Shown: positions 37,132-48,240, counted from the stretch's first letter. The stretch: DNA of 64,000 nt from Blasia pusilla (GCA_050084515.1 CM114273.1:7006001-7070000), one strand, 5' to 3'. Made by a program: numbers and translations. The notes: generated from the sequence alone by a model not told the origin.

Positions 37132-38210
37132 CTATGTACATCTGGGACACATCCATCGTTCCTGAGGAATCCTAGTGAGAGGTGGCGTCATACATGTCAT
37201 ATGCCATCCTCTCGAACACCCATCACAGACTAGCATAATGGCTGCACCACAGGCGGAACCACACAACGTACACCGCAAGCCGGAAGAAACTATTGCTAAG
37301 CTCGGATCAACTGTACCATCAATGTTCGGAAGATGACATCGCGCACAGTTATGCACATGGTCCTTCCAAACCATACCATTGCGTCCCTCCAATAAGAGTA
37401 CATTGGATGGAAAAACCGCATGCACTCTCAAGATGGTGCGCCATGCAGTCACATCCAACGTCATGGATGCCGTCTGCCGCAAGTAGACATAGTCTTCCTG
37501 ATGAAACCTCCGGATAGTAGGTCGATAATCACCTCCCCGAATAGTCGCATACCTCAACGTATCCCGATGTTGCGCAATCGCCAAGTTCTCAAACGCCATG
37601 GGCATCACTCTCCGAAATAACTCAGCCCCCTCAGAACATGCTCGCATCCATACATCAACTTCATCAAGGTTCAACACCTCACTAGTATGTCGACGAATGC
37701 CCGCTGGTAAATCTGGCTCTCGGCCATAAAGCAACAAGTACGGTGAGAAACACGCTAAGGATGCTTGCCTGCTCAATCTGGATCCCATCGCCAACCATGG
37801 CAACTGAAGGTCCCAATCTCCTAGATGACCTCTCTGCAAGCCATACTTGCGTAGTATTCTCTTCACCGTCTGCACAACCCGCTTTGCTAGTCCATCCGCC
37901 TCATGATGATCTCGCAAAGTAGTGCTGTGGTCGATTAGTGCCTGATCACACAAGGCCTAAAACTCCCCGCACAACTCTATACCCTGGTTTGTCAACACCT
38001 CAGCTGGTGCGCCGTAATGACTCCACTCGATCTAGGAAGGCATATGCAACTCCCTCACTCGCTTTGTCAAGCAATGCAACCAACTCTATCCCCTTTGAGA
38101 AGTGCTCGACCATCACCAACACATAACGACTATGGCGTTTCGTCAAAGGCAAAGGTCATGCAAAATCCAAACTCCATCTATAACCTAAACCCATGATCGG
38201 AAGTCGATGC
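37132..38210 (-). pseudogene. Integrase core C-terminal part plus PHD finger, element A
   Basis: The frame 37,953-37,132 covers the end of the DDE core (ADGLAKRVVQTVKRIL), the region GDWDLQLPWLAMGSR and YLLLYGREPDLP, an SH3-like linker, and at the end a zinc finger: C-X2-C-X11-C-X2-C-X4-H-X2-C-X15-C-X2-C, within about 37,135-37,260. This is the Cys4-His-Cys3 pattern of a PHD finger, with the tryptophan before the last Cys pair kept. PHD fingers bind histone H3 tails. In chromoviruses this position holds a chromodomain, so a role in choosing the insertion site is likely. The first part of the DDE core (37,953-38,210) is shifted and has stops, one of them TGA at 38,158-38,156 shared with element B. 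Confidence 0.9.
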
Positions 38211-38212
38211 AG

Positions 38213-38707
38213 CTATGGAGTTGGAGCATTGAAAGATGCTTGGACTCGATCACACACCATGCATCTAGCAACAAATTGATGAATGTCAGTCTGCATGCCT
38301 CGCCACCAATACTGAATGTGGAGCAAGTTGTACATCCGCTTCACTCCAAAATGAACCAACTCCTCGTGGGCATGACGCACCAAACGTGCTCTCTGCGAAG
38401 GAGGAGACACTACACACACTCTACCATCCTCCCACACTCGCAACACATATGTGCCGTCCCACCAGAACCGTCTGGCTCGTTGTAGGATCCAATCCCGCTC
38501 TCTAGAACCCACTGTGCTCGCGACGCTGCCGGTACGCAGGTACTCCAAGACCACTCCATCGTCGTGAATGTCTCGGCCACATGTCGTCTCCTCACCGGCC
38601 TCTCGATCTAAGGCCTCTCCATCAGACCTCACCATCAAAGTCTCAACAATCTGGCTCTCCATTGCCAACAAGCCCAAATAGGCTGACGCATGCCATCTTG
38701 GGACCAA
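38213..38707 (-). pseudogene. Integrase N-terminal HHCC zinc region, element A
   Basis: The frame contains HAHEELVHFGVKRMY followed by ARCMVCDR, the His-His-Cys-Cys zinc-binding domain of retroviral-type integrases. It is preceded by a linker (VLEYLRTGSVAS, ERDWILQRARRFWW) joining it to RNase H. It is separated from the DDE core by damage. Confidence 0.85.
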
Positions 38708-38749
38708 CTCCTCATCACTCTCACCATGCCAACAAGCTCGAGTTGTATC

Positions 38750-39316
38750 TCATTGACTCGGGCATGGGTTACGGCTCAAACCATCTGCATCTTGGTTGAG
38801 CGTCCAAGGTCTATGCACCACTTGGAAGTCATACTCTTGCAACAAAAGAGCCCACCTCGCAAGCTTCCCTGTAAGCTTGTCGGACTCCATCAACCACTTA
38901 AGTGGCTGATGATCAGTAATGATGGTAAATGGATTTTCGAATAGATAACATCTAAAATGTGCGACAACCCACACTGCAACCAAGCACTCAGCCTCATACG
39001 AGCTATACTTTGCCTCTGCAGCGTTGTTCGAGCGACTAGCATAAGCCACCACGAACTCTCTACCATCATTGTCATATTGGGTGAGTATGGCTCCAAGCCC
39101 CAACATGCTCCAATCGGTATGCAACTGGAAAGGACGACCCTTGATCGGTCTTCTAAATATGGGCGCGGATGTCAATCTGTCCTTGAGCATCTGAAATGCT
39201 CTCTCTTGCTCATCCCCCCTGTGCCACTCTTGATCCACCTTGATCATCAAGGCTAGTGGCTTTGCAATCGAACTGAAACCCTTGACGTATCGTCGATAGA
39301 AGTTGGCCGATCCCAT
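38750..39316 (-). pseudogene. RT thumb end and RNase H, element A
   Basis: The frame reads GSANFYRRYVKGFSSIAKPL, then FQLHTDWSMLGLGAILTQ, FVVAYASRSNNAAEAKYSSYEAECL, ITDHQPLKWLM and NQDADGLSRNPC. These are the ordered motifs of Ty3/gypsy connection plus RNase H. Here it stays open over 189 codons. Confidence 0.9.
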
Positions 39317-39367
39317 GAATGCACGAACTCAACTCACATTTGTAGGGCGTGGAATGCGTGTAATAGC

Positions 39368-40170
39368 CTATACCTTCATCTGTTGCACACCAAGGCCCCC
39401 AAGGTATATCGTATGATCCAAGTACTCAATCTGGTCGTAGAAGAACTTGCACTTTCTTGGATGTAGCTTTGGCCCATGTAATTGTAATCGTTGAAACACC
39501 TCCTCTAGATATCGCTCATGCTCCTCAACCATGGCGCTAAAGACTACGATGTCATTAATATAACACCTAGCAAAATCCAGACCTGCCAAGATCCTATCCA
39601 TGACCCTCTGAAACTCAGCCGAGGTGTTCTTTAACCCGAATGGTAAGAATCGCCACTGATACAAACAATCCTTTCCGTGAGGATTGATGCCCCAAAATGC
39701 CGTCTTCTGCCTATCCTCCAATCTGATAGGCAGTTGATGGTATCCAGCTTGCAAATCCAATGAATTGAAGACTTTTGCATGCCCAATCGCATCAAAGATC
39801 TCTTCAAAGGTGGGCATGGCATACCTATCGGCCTTTGTTTGCCGATTGATAGGTTCGTAATCTCCACACATTTGCCTATCCGTCCAATTGCCATGCATAT
39901 CCTTCTTGGTGGGCATGACAATGGCAAATGCATACTCTCCATGCGACATCTCCACTAGTCCTGCTCCAACCAAGTCCTGGCTCCTACTCTGAATCAGAGC
40001 CCTCTCCATGTCACTATACCTGTAGGATCGTCAGAAGATCGACCTCTCGACAACTCAATGTGGATCCTTGGACCCTTAAAGGTATCCAAATCATGCATAC
40101 TAAATGCAATACAACTCCTATAACTCCTAAGGAATTGGTGTATCCGACGTCCCTCTCCTTCTGTCAACTT
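39368..40170 (-). pseudogene. Reverse transcriptase, element A, with catalytic YIDD changed to YIND
   Basis: The frame 40,009-39,368 reads ALIQSRSQDLVGAGLVEMS, DYEPINRQTKADRYAMP, FNSLDLQAGYHQLPIR, FLPFGLKNTSAEFQRVMD and ARCYINDIVVFS. The second Asp position of the family box Y-I-D-D (first Asp of the DD pair) is Asn (codon at 39,556-39,554), a single G-to-A change that would abolish polymerase activity. Upstream, a damaged stretch to about 40,170 holds the RT N-terminal region (GEGRRIHQFLRSYRSC). Confidence 0.9.
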
Positions 40171-40473
40171 AGGGCCCATATCTGGCTCCCAAGTCTCCAT
40201 TGTGACTACGATAGGATTCTCCAGCACGGATGTCAGTGGTTGCTATGGTGCAACCCCGTCTCGGACAATAGAACTCCCATCTCCACGTGCAGTACTCGGA
40301 ACCACGCTCGATGGTGTGGCTATCATCTTCTGGCGTACCTGCAAAACATCCCAAGAAGTCCAAGGGTGTCTCTCCCAATCACTCCTGGTGTGTCGATCTC
40401 CTCGGGTCTCGCCCCCAGCCCCTCCCTCAACCGTCTCGGTAGGCATGGGGCTCACCAACGCAACAATTGTGAT

Positions 40474-41480
40474 CTATCGCATCCTCAAACGATGTTGCTC
40501 AGCTACTCCTAAGCTGAAAATCCATATGAAGCAGTTCAGGTCCATTGCTTGACCCAAGACATGACGTTGTGATGCCTCTGATAGTGATGGTACTATCGTC
40601 ACTCCTGTGGGAAATCCCATTGCTCGCTCATCGGCGTTGGGATCCACCAACCTCTGTACCAGGTCATCCCAAACCAAGCCAAGTTGTCCTCCTTGAATAT
40701 ATAGGAAGCGAGAAAACTCACTAATGTGGGAAAGGCGGCTCGTGGCATGCCAATCCCGTTGACCACAGTCAACGGCGGTCAATCATCGTGCCTCACTACC
40801 TGTGATCGACGGCCTGGATCCAATAAAGAGTCCACCAACAAATCGGAGGGACACTCCACTCTCGCATAAGCCCTTTGCAATACCTCATCTGGTACCAAGT
40901 AGGTCCACCAAAGACGCGGGCGATGTGCTCGTGAACCCACATTCACTGTATCTAACAACACTGTCAGGCCGATTCATACGCGTACATGATGTGCATTCCT
41001 CACTACGCGGGACCTCGAATCGCCCAAAATTGGCACATTCTCCAAAATATATGCTTGAGAATAAGGCTGATGCTCTTGTAAATGTTGCAAGATCCGCATC
41101 ATCTCCCAAAATAACCTGGACGCAATGTCAGCTTACCCACTACCTTGTCCACCACTCGATTGGCACTCACACGGCCAACCAATAATGACCAAATATATGG
41201 TCCCTACTTGCTCCAAGTCCTTCGCCCCCCACAATGAAATGTCCCTCGGTAGGGAACTCTAGTAACCCTGAATGGCGGACGCAGACAACAAGTCGGGAAA
41301 ATGGAGGCGTAACAGCGCCACATGGTGAAGTGAAGCGCGCCTCGCAACATCATCAATCTCCACATATAGGTGCTGCTACACGCACACTCCGGCGTGCAAA
41401 AAACAGCTAACCAAGTGTTGATCATTCCAAAGAGATCCAACACCCGAATACCCTTCTCTCGGATGCACCACACAATCGGG
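40474..41480 (-). pseudogene. DNMT3-type C5-cytosine methyltransferase remnant, element A
   Basis: Motif I reads RVLDLFGMINTWLAVF near 41,443. After a frameshift, the motif IV region reads YLVIIGWPCECQSSG with the catalytic Cys at 41,171-41,169. The residue after the Cys is Glu, where elements B and C have Gln. Next come SRLFWEMMRILQHLQEHQ, AYILENVPILGDSRSR (motif VI ENV) and GSRAHRPRLWWTYLVP (the AHRxRxxW signature of DNMT3 motif VIII). Motifs IX-X follow in another frame (RAMGFPTGVT, LGQAMDLN). It sits between protease and RT, as in B and C. Confidence 0.85.
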
Positions 41481-41940
41481 GTGGTGTCCAAAGGGGTCAT
41501 AGCATCACTCTTGCCTACATGGGGTTCCTTTAACCCGTCACACTCTAGTGCAAATATCTTTCTCCACGCGGTTTGCATGTGCTCAGTGGCTAAGCATTGA
41601 AACTCCTTAGTCGAGCCCCAAAGCGGCACCTCTCCTCCACGAACTGATACGGCTACCATGACACTCCTCTCCATAGAAATTTCAAGAATGGGAGTATCCT
41701 CTACATGGACATGTCCCTCAATCAAATCACTAGGCCAAGTGATGGCACTACTAAATGCTGCTAAGGTCGCCATCTCTCTTGGCTGTTGCTCGATCACAGC
41801 ACATATGAATCGAACGGGTAACGAGCTAAGGCGCCCATCACCTAACTGCCATCCTAGTCTGTAGGACGTTGACTCCTCTATGTAATCCAGGGAAACCCCC
41901 ATCGGGTATAACACTGCTCCACCAACCAAGACATCGTAGG
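41204..41940 (-). pseudogene. C-terminal part of the protease region and linker to the methyltransferase, element A
   Basis: The frame from 41,929 reads VGGAVLYPMGVSLDY, then SSLPVRFICAVIEQ, ATLAAFSSAITWPSDLIEGH and TPLDTTPIVWCIREKGIRVLDLF, running without a break from the protease tail into methyltransferase motif I. This shows that the methyltransferase is part of the same polyprotein. After about residue 180 the frame is lost. Confidence 0.8.
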
Positions 41941-41945
41941 ACTCT
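41941..41945. other. Target-site duplication of element B, left copy (ACTCT)
   Basis: ACTCT at 41,941-41,945 immediately precedes the start of element B (TGTCAAGTC at 41,946). The same ACTCT lies at 52,077-52,081 after its end. In the uninterrupted homologous site inside element B (46,487-46,520, reverse complement) ACTCT occurs once. If the element ends in CA, the duplication is 4 bp (CTCT); if it ends one base earlier, it is 5 bp. Confidence 0.85.
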
Positions 41946-42460
41946 TGTCAAGTCTTTTAGGATAGATCGGTGAGATCTAGTAGAGCGCCTTCGAGAATAG
42001 TGGAGGACATGCTCAAGAGTCGAGGATGACCTGGTGAGGCCCCAGGAAACCTGAGAGAGCAAGTTTTCCCTTCGTTTCGGCTTATTTGGAGCCATATTGA
42101 GGGACTTACTATTTTAGGTAAGTACCATTTTGAGTATATGATCAACTTTATATTTTTGGTAACTGGCCCTTTACCTCCTACATCAGGTCAAGAGCCAAGG
42201 AGGTGACTTGGGAGAATAGGTTACCATGGAGAGAGCTTGGGAGAGGGGAGGGGTATAATTCAAGGAGAGAGAGTTTGAGAGCTCATTCTTTCTTTGTTGA
42301 ACCTCTTGGCATGAGGGAGCAGAGCTATGGACCCTTGCCTTGTGAGTGTAATCCAAGCCTCTCATTAGGAGAGTGGGTTTGGTTTGACATGAGAGAGAGT
42401 GCACACCTTTGAGAGCTACGGTGTGAGATGGTGTAGAGAGAGATTGGATCTTACTTTACA
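41946..42460 (+). repeat. 5' terminal repeat body of element B (no tail segment)
   Basis: It starts TGTCAAGTCTTTTAGG and ends near GATCTTACTTTACA (TG...CA). It matches 51,420-51,950 at the other end along its whole length. What follows here (AAGAGAGAATGAGAG and on) matches the 5' end of element F, not the tail that flanks the body at the 3' end of A and B. Confidence 0.8.
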
Positions 42461-43613
42461 AAGAGAGAATGAGAGAGTGAGAGAGCTTCATGGGGGAGCT
42501 CGCTAGTCACTCGCTGTTTTTGCAGGTCGAGGACGGTGTTCCCCGTTCAACAGCTCATGGGAGTGCCCACCGGAGCAAGGGCTGCTTCGATTGTTCTTTG
42601 CATTTGCCGATTTTTTGTGTGGAAGAGTGGCGCGCGGAAGCGCTGCCCAATTTTTTATAGGGATTGAGTATGGGGGCGTGTTGCCCCATGCCGGTGCTCT
42701 TGGGAGCACCATGTAGCTTGATGATTTGTATTTTTACAGGTTTTACATTTTCGTTGGGAGAAATCAGCGCGGAAGCGTTGCCAAATTTTGTGTAGGAGAA
42801 AGAGACATTGGGCTTTACAACAGTCCCCTTCAGTTTTTACTAGAATGTCCAATTGTGAATATTTTTTGACACTGTTGTAGATCGTCAAGCTGTGCACATT
42901 TTACAATAAACAATGCGCAATTTGGAGTTGCGAGCAAAAAGTTATGGTCAATCTTGCAAAACTGCCATTGCTAGGCAATTTTTAGGGTTAAATTGTTCAA
43001 ACCCTAAACCAGCCCCCACGCCGGCGGCGGCCGTCGCCGTCAACGGTCCGCCATCAACATTGGTCCGTCATCATTGATGGTCAACCTTCATATCCATGGT
43101 CAACCGTCACCGTCAACGGTCCACCGTCTGTTGTCCACCCTTTGGTTGCCATTGCCGCCATTACGGAGTGGAGGGTCTTCCACGACGTTCGTTGATTCTC
43201 TGACTTGCGTCGCCACCACATACTTTGTTTTGGACGCCACCGTCATTGAAGTTTTACCATCAACCAGTGATGGCAGATGACCTCTGGTTATGGTGTTTGA
43301 GTTTTGATTTCATGCTGCTATGTTGTGATTGGTGGCCGCTCGACGACGATCGAGTACTGTGTCGTGATGCCCGTAGCCGCAACGCGCCACCGATTGCCGC
43401 GCCGTGCCCCTTGTGGCCGCATCGCACCGTCTTGATCGCAAAGCCGCATCGTCATTGTGGAGCACAGTGTGGGTTTATTTTTGATTAAGGAGGGTATGCC
43501 GCCGAGTGCCGCATTCCACCATCGAGGGCTATGCTATTCGTAGCCGTTCCGTGCCGCCTGCAACGTCGCACTGTTCCGCTGGAACCGCACTGTCCATCAA
43601 GGAGTTTTAAGCA
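42461..43613 (+). other. Leader of element B
   Basis: Non-coding leader between the terminal repeat and gag. Its first 350 bases parallel the leader of element F (GAACAGCTCATGGGAG-type and GCGGAAGCGCTGCC phrases). A GC-rich stretch at about 43,010-43,600 has repeated GTCAACGGTCC words. I could not identify a clear tRNA primer-binding site. Confidence 0.55.
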
Positions 43614-44021
43614 ATGTCAATACAGAAGGAGTATGACTTGCTGATTGGAGGAGTTGTCTCCATGACCGAGTTGGGGTCGAGATTTGCAATTGTTGAGGAG
43701 CGACATCGACATGTGTTTAGGTTACCCATTTTGGTCCTTTACCCTGCACGTGTGAGGGATTCTGGGATTTTGGTAGTTTATTTGGGGATATTGGGTGTGT
43801 GGATGCTGAAATCATCATTTATGCATGTGGTTAAGGGGACATAGACTTGTGTGGGATGTCCGGAGTTGAGGGTAGGTTGTCAATGAGATGATAGCTTGGT
43901 CGATTTGCCGCACCACGCCGCTTGTTGCCGCACGTTACACGTCTCGGGGAGGGAGGGTGTAGATCGAGTGACGCATGTTTGGGATGAGTGATTGAGGGAT
44001 TACTCGCGAGGTTGAGAGTGA

Positions 44022-45565
44022 TTGTGCGAGAGGGGCACGAGGGTCATCACGAAGTCTGTTCGGGACTTTGAGAGGCAAGGTGGTGAACCCGAGAGTAGCT
44101 CTAGAGGTTTCACGCGGAGTGGCGCGAGGTTCCGAGGGTCTCTACGTGAGGGACCACCTCAACCTCCTTCTGTGTCATTGTCAGACAAGGGGAAGGGTGT
44201 AGATGAGTTTGTGAGCACATCGCCACATATTGTGAGCACATCGCCACACATTGTGAGTGGTCATACCAGTTGGGCGTACGAGATGGACGACCGGGGTAGA
44301 GGACCGCGTAGGTTTTCAGGTGCAGTAGGCACGATTGAGTTGCATGATTTCATAGCAGAGTTTAGGAGTTGGTGCGACTCCCAGCGGGCCACGAACTCTA
44401 GAGAGTTCAACCTGTTTACAGCATGGAACGGTATGTTCCAACATTTAGAGGGGGCGCCCATGGACGATTACCATGAGTTCTCTCAGACATATGCACGTGA
44501 GATCGAGACGTTGAGGCTCTACTATGACTCGCATTATGTGTCATGGACGGAGCCGTTCCCAGATGAGGAGGAAGAGTCAGGAGATGCTACTTCCTCTTCC
44601 ACTAGTGATGTTTTAGGAGGGGTCACTCGCACGGGAGTATTTGCACCGTTTAGTCGGGTTCGTCCCAGGTTGAGTTCTTTGCTGAGTTGAGGGAGAACTA
44701 CCAGGGGGTACGGACGGAGAAGTTTCGGAGCATCCACGACTTCCAGAGGTGCCCGGGTAAGAGTTTGCGTGAGGCTTACACTCGCTTGCGCCGTTTGATC
44801 AACGTCACTCAGGGGGTGACAGAGGCTCAGGCTATCCGGTCATGGTACGCGATGTTGGACCACACCCTACGGACACGGGTGCGGGAGGGGATGCTTCTTA
44901 TGAACACCTCCCCACGTTGAGAGATGTTTTTAGGACTACCGAGAATATTGAGTGCAACATGGCGGAGGAGAGCGTAGCCACCATGGGTTCTAGGTGAGAG
45001 CAATCACGATTGTCTGCACCATCTGTGTAGCAACGTGGACCCCGAGATAGGTCCACTCTGGCACCACGAGCTCAGGGAGGATACCGACAGGCCGTGCCAC
45101 AAAGACCTACGCCTTCATATGCGGCTTAGCAGCAACCACCTACTATTACTTGTTGGTCATGTGTTGGAGCCCATCATCAGCGCGATTGCCCTCGTCAAGG
45201 TCATGGACGTGTGCCTCAACATGGAGGAGGAGATGGTGCTGCACCAGGAGGTTACCAGTGTGACAATTGTCAGTGGTATGGTCATACACGCGCCAGGTGT
45301 TTCAGTTTACATCATGAGTTACGTCTGGACTGAGGGCCAGAGAGGGCACCAGAGCGAGAAGCCGTTCCAGGTGGGCCTAGATATTGTGCACCAGGTGGTC
45401 CTGTTGGGGGACAAGGAGCTGGAGTTTCCCGACATGGTGGTGGAGCTGCCCGTGGAGGAGGTAGAGTACCACCACCTAGACGCGCCAAGGAAGACGCCGA
45501 ACGTGAGGTTGGGATGGCTGCTCAGATACAGCAGCTACAAGAGCAGATTTCCGCTATTGCATTGA
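44022..45565 (+). pseudogene. Gag of element B with two zinc knuckles
   Basis: Gag N-terminal half (44,022-44,690) reads FSGAVGTIELHDFIAEF and GMFQHLEGAPMDDYHEF. It contains a 24-bp in-frame duplication giving STSPHIV twice. After a deletion and frame change near 44,660 it continues in another frame with ELRENYQGVRTEKF, SLREAYTRLRRLINVTQGVTEAQ and LDHTLRTRVREGML. Two CCHC knuckles follow: C-W-S-C...H...C at 45,151-45,189 (slightly irregular) and a regular CX2CX4HX4C (CDNCQWYGHTRARC) at 45,259-45,300. Stops and shifts separate the parts. Confidence 0.85.
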
Positions 45566-45753
45566 GATTACCCTATGCCGGATCCATGGCATCGACATCA
45601 TATGGAGCAGCCAGATATCTGGAGAATCCTGGTTGGATGTGCGAAGTTGCCTAGATGGAGGCCGCCGCAGTTGTGACCCGTGGAGGAGCCTCAGAGTTGG
45701 ATCCATAGCGAGGGGAAGCCAGAAAACAGACAAGACTTCCTCAGTCTTTCACG

Positions 45754-46600
45754 TTGTCCGAAGCGATGACGACCCCATCGATGGGTCCTCATCAAAGTTC
45801 CTGGAGAGTTGGTGATGTTGTTGGTGTGCAGGCACGGAGGGCGATGGGAGAAGCGAGTGCGACGACTCCTATTGTTGATGCTCAGGAGGGGCATGTATCG
45901 AGCACGTTGATGGGGGCGGCCACCATTGTGTACCGCGCTCCTTTATTTTTTGCTTCCGATGTTATGACATTGGGGGGTACGCCCGCCGAGGCTTTCTGGC
46001 TGGCCGCTACGCTATGTGAGCATGGAGTTGGAGTTCCTGCATCACATTCAGAGGTGATTGCAGAGGAGGTGATGGACCTGGCCTTGGAGCGGATGCTCGG
46101 GATGTCCACGTCAGATTCATGGCAGGCTGCGGCTGCTAGGATGGCGGAGATGCCCGCTAGACCCGCGATAGAGCGTGCCATGGCTTCTCCTGGTATTTTG
46201 TTGCTAGATAATTGAGGAGAGGTCTTCCAGTTGGTGAGTCTTGGAGGTAGAGCTTTTAGTCCGTAGCGTATCTTGTTGGATTCAAGAGCGCAACCCTTGA
46301 TGTTGGGGAAAGCGTCATTCAGAGGATTGGGCTTGACGAGAGCCGATGTGGAGCATTGTCCATTCCGGATACAGACATCCTTGGGTGGAGCAAGTACCAC
46401 ACAATATATCACCCGACAGGAGGTCGTGGTGAGGATTCGCCCGGGACATCCTACAAATGAGTCTGTGGTGCGAGCCAAGGCGATAGTGACTAATGCAGAG
46501 TCCTACGACGTCTTGGTTGGTGGAGCAGTGTTATACCCGATGGGGATTTCCCTGGATTATTGGGAGGAGTCAGCGTCCTACAGACCAAGATGGTAGTTAG
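45754..46600 (+). pseudogene. Retropepsin-like aspartic protease region of element B
   Basis: The frame 45,754-46,215 ends in PARPAIERAMASPGILLLDN, followed by a stop. The next piece has RILLDSRAQPLMLGKASFRGLGL, where the relatives have LLDSGAQ, so the catalytic D-S-G-A motif is changed to D-S-R-A by one substitution. It continues with TSLGGAST and ESYDVLVGGAVLYPMGISLDY. The product would cut the Gag-Pol polyprotein in an active element. Confidence 0.8.
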
Positions 46601-46604
46601 GCGA

Positions 46605-48240
46605 TGGGCGCCTTAGCTCATTACTCATTCGATTCACAAGTGTAGTGATCGAGCAACGGCCAGGAGAGATGGCGACCTTAGCAGCATTTAGCAATGCCAT
46701 CACTTGGCCTAATGATTTGATTGAGGGACATGTCCATGCAGAGGATACTCCCGTTCCTCACATTTCTATGGAGAGGAGTCTTATGGTAGCTGCATCATTC
46801 CATGGAGGAGAGGTGCCGTTGTGGGGCTTGACTGAGGAGCTTTGACGATTGGCAGATGAGCACGTGCAGACCGCGTGGAGCGAGGCGTTTGCACCGGAGC
46901 GTGACGGGTCTGAGGAACCCAAGGTAGCAGGGAGTGCTACGATGACACCATTGGATACCACACCCATTGTGTGGTGTACCCCGGACGAGGGTATTCGAGT
47001 GTTAGATCTCTTTGGAGGGATTAACACTGGGTTAGTTGCTGTTTTGCAGGCATGAGTGCGAGTACAGAAGTACCTATACATGGAGAGTGATGATGTTGTG
47101 AGGCGCGTCTCACTACAACATGTGGCGCAGTTATGCCTACGTTTTCCCAACTTATTGTCTACGTCCGCAGTTTAGGGGTACCAGAGTTCCCGACCGAGGG
47201 ATATTTCGTTGTTGGGGATGCAAGACTTGGAGCGGGTAGGGACCATTGATTTGGTCATTTCCGGTTGGCCATGTCAGGGCCAATCGAGTGTTGGACGAGG
47301 GAGCGGGTTGGCTGACACTCGGTCTAGGTTGTTTTGGGAGATGTTGAGGATCTTATGGCAGTTACAAGAGCACTAGTCTCGTTCTCCAGCCTACATTCTG
47401 GAGAATGTGTCAATCTTAGGAGACTCCAGGTCACGGGTGGTGACGAGTGCTCATTAGGTGCATGCCTGGATCGGCCTTGCAGTGTTCTTGGATGCGGCGA
47501 GTGTAGGTTCTAGAGCCCATCGCCCGCGTCTATAGTGGACCAACTTGGTGCCCCATGCGGTTTTACGGAGGGCGTATGCGAGAGTGGAGCACCCCTCCCA
47601 TTTGTTAGTGGATTCCATTTCTGGATCCAGGTCGTCGATCATAGGCAGTGAGGCACGATGATCGACCACCGTTGACTGTGGTTAACAAGGTAGGCAGGCC
47701 GCGGGCAGCCTTGCCCACGTTTGTGAGTTTTCCCGCTTCGTATGCATACAAGGAGGCCGGTCCTCGCTTGGTTTGGGATGACCACGTTCAGCGGTTGGTG
47801 GAGCCCAACGCCGACGAGAGAGAGCAAGCGATGGGATTTCCCAGAGGAGTGACGGAAGTATCGTCAGTGTCAGAGGCATCACGACGCCATGTCTTGGGTC
47901 AGGCGATGGACCTGGACTGCTTGACATGGATCCTCAACTTGGGAGTGGCTCAGCAGCATCGTATGAGATCGCGACAGATCACAGCGGTTGAGTTGGTGAG
48001 CCCCATGCCTACCGAGACGGTGGAGGCAGTGGCAGGGGGCGAGACCCGTGGAGATCTATGCACTAGGGGAGATCAAGAGAGACACCCTTGGACTTCTTGG
48101 GATGTTTTGCAGGTACGCCAGGAGATGATAGCCACAACATTGAGCGTGGTTTCGGGCACTGCACGTGGAGGAGATCAGAGTTTGCAGTTGGCTGCAGGAG
48201 AGCGGCCGAGTGTTGTTGTTCGAGACGGGGTTGCACCATA
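46605..48240 (+). pseudogene. DNMT3-type C5-cytosine methyltransferase of element B
   Basis: The linker TPLDTTPIVWC leads into motif I (VLDLFGGINTGLVAVLQ, about 46,999). A single frame then carries YMESDDVVRR (motif II), DLVISGWPCQGQSS (motif IV, catalytic Cys in PCQ), SRLFWEMLRIL, AYILENVSILGD (motif VI) and GSRAHRPRL.WTNLVP (motif VIII-like). In-frame stops lie at 47,053, 47,173, 47,374, 47,455 and 47,533. After a +1 indel near 47,620 the frame 47,648-48,241 carries the target-recognition part and EREQAMGFPRGVTEV plus RRHVLGQAMDLDCL (motifs IX and X). The canonical motif order with RLFWE, AHRxRxxW and the MGFP...V pattern points to DNMT3 rather than permuted DRM or MET1. No ADD or PWWP domain is visible. 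Length is about 340 codons. Confidence 0.9.

Larger units (their letters stand above)
36207..41945 (-). mobile_element. Ty3/gypsy element A, 3' part (protease end to 3' terminus), split from 52,082-53,665 by element B
   Basis: On the minus strand it reads: protease C-terminal part, methyltransferase, RT, RNase H, integrase, PHD finger, polypurine tract, then the 3' terminus. At 41,941-41,945 (ACTCT) it is interrupted by element B and resumes at 52,082. The codon split is exact: the 52 kb side ends in ...VVRANAIVT, and this side begins with ...SYDVLVGGAVLYPMG, contiguous in element B as AIVTNAESYDVLVGG. The whole pol is broken by stops and shifts. Confidence 0.9.

Noticed and set aside
39928-40552. 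Long + strand open frames (194 and 116 codons)
   Set aside because: They are antisense to the RT and methyltransferase remnants of element A and carry no motif; several similar frames oppose B and C.
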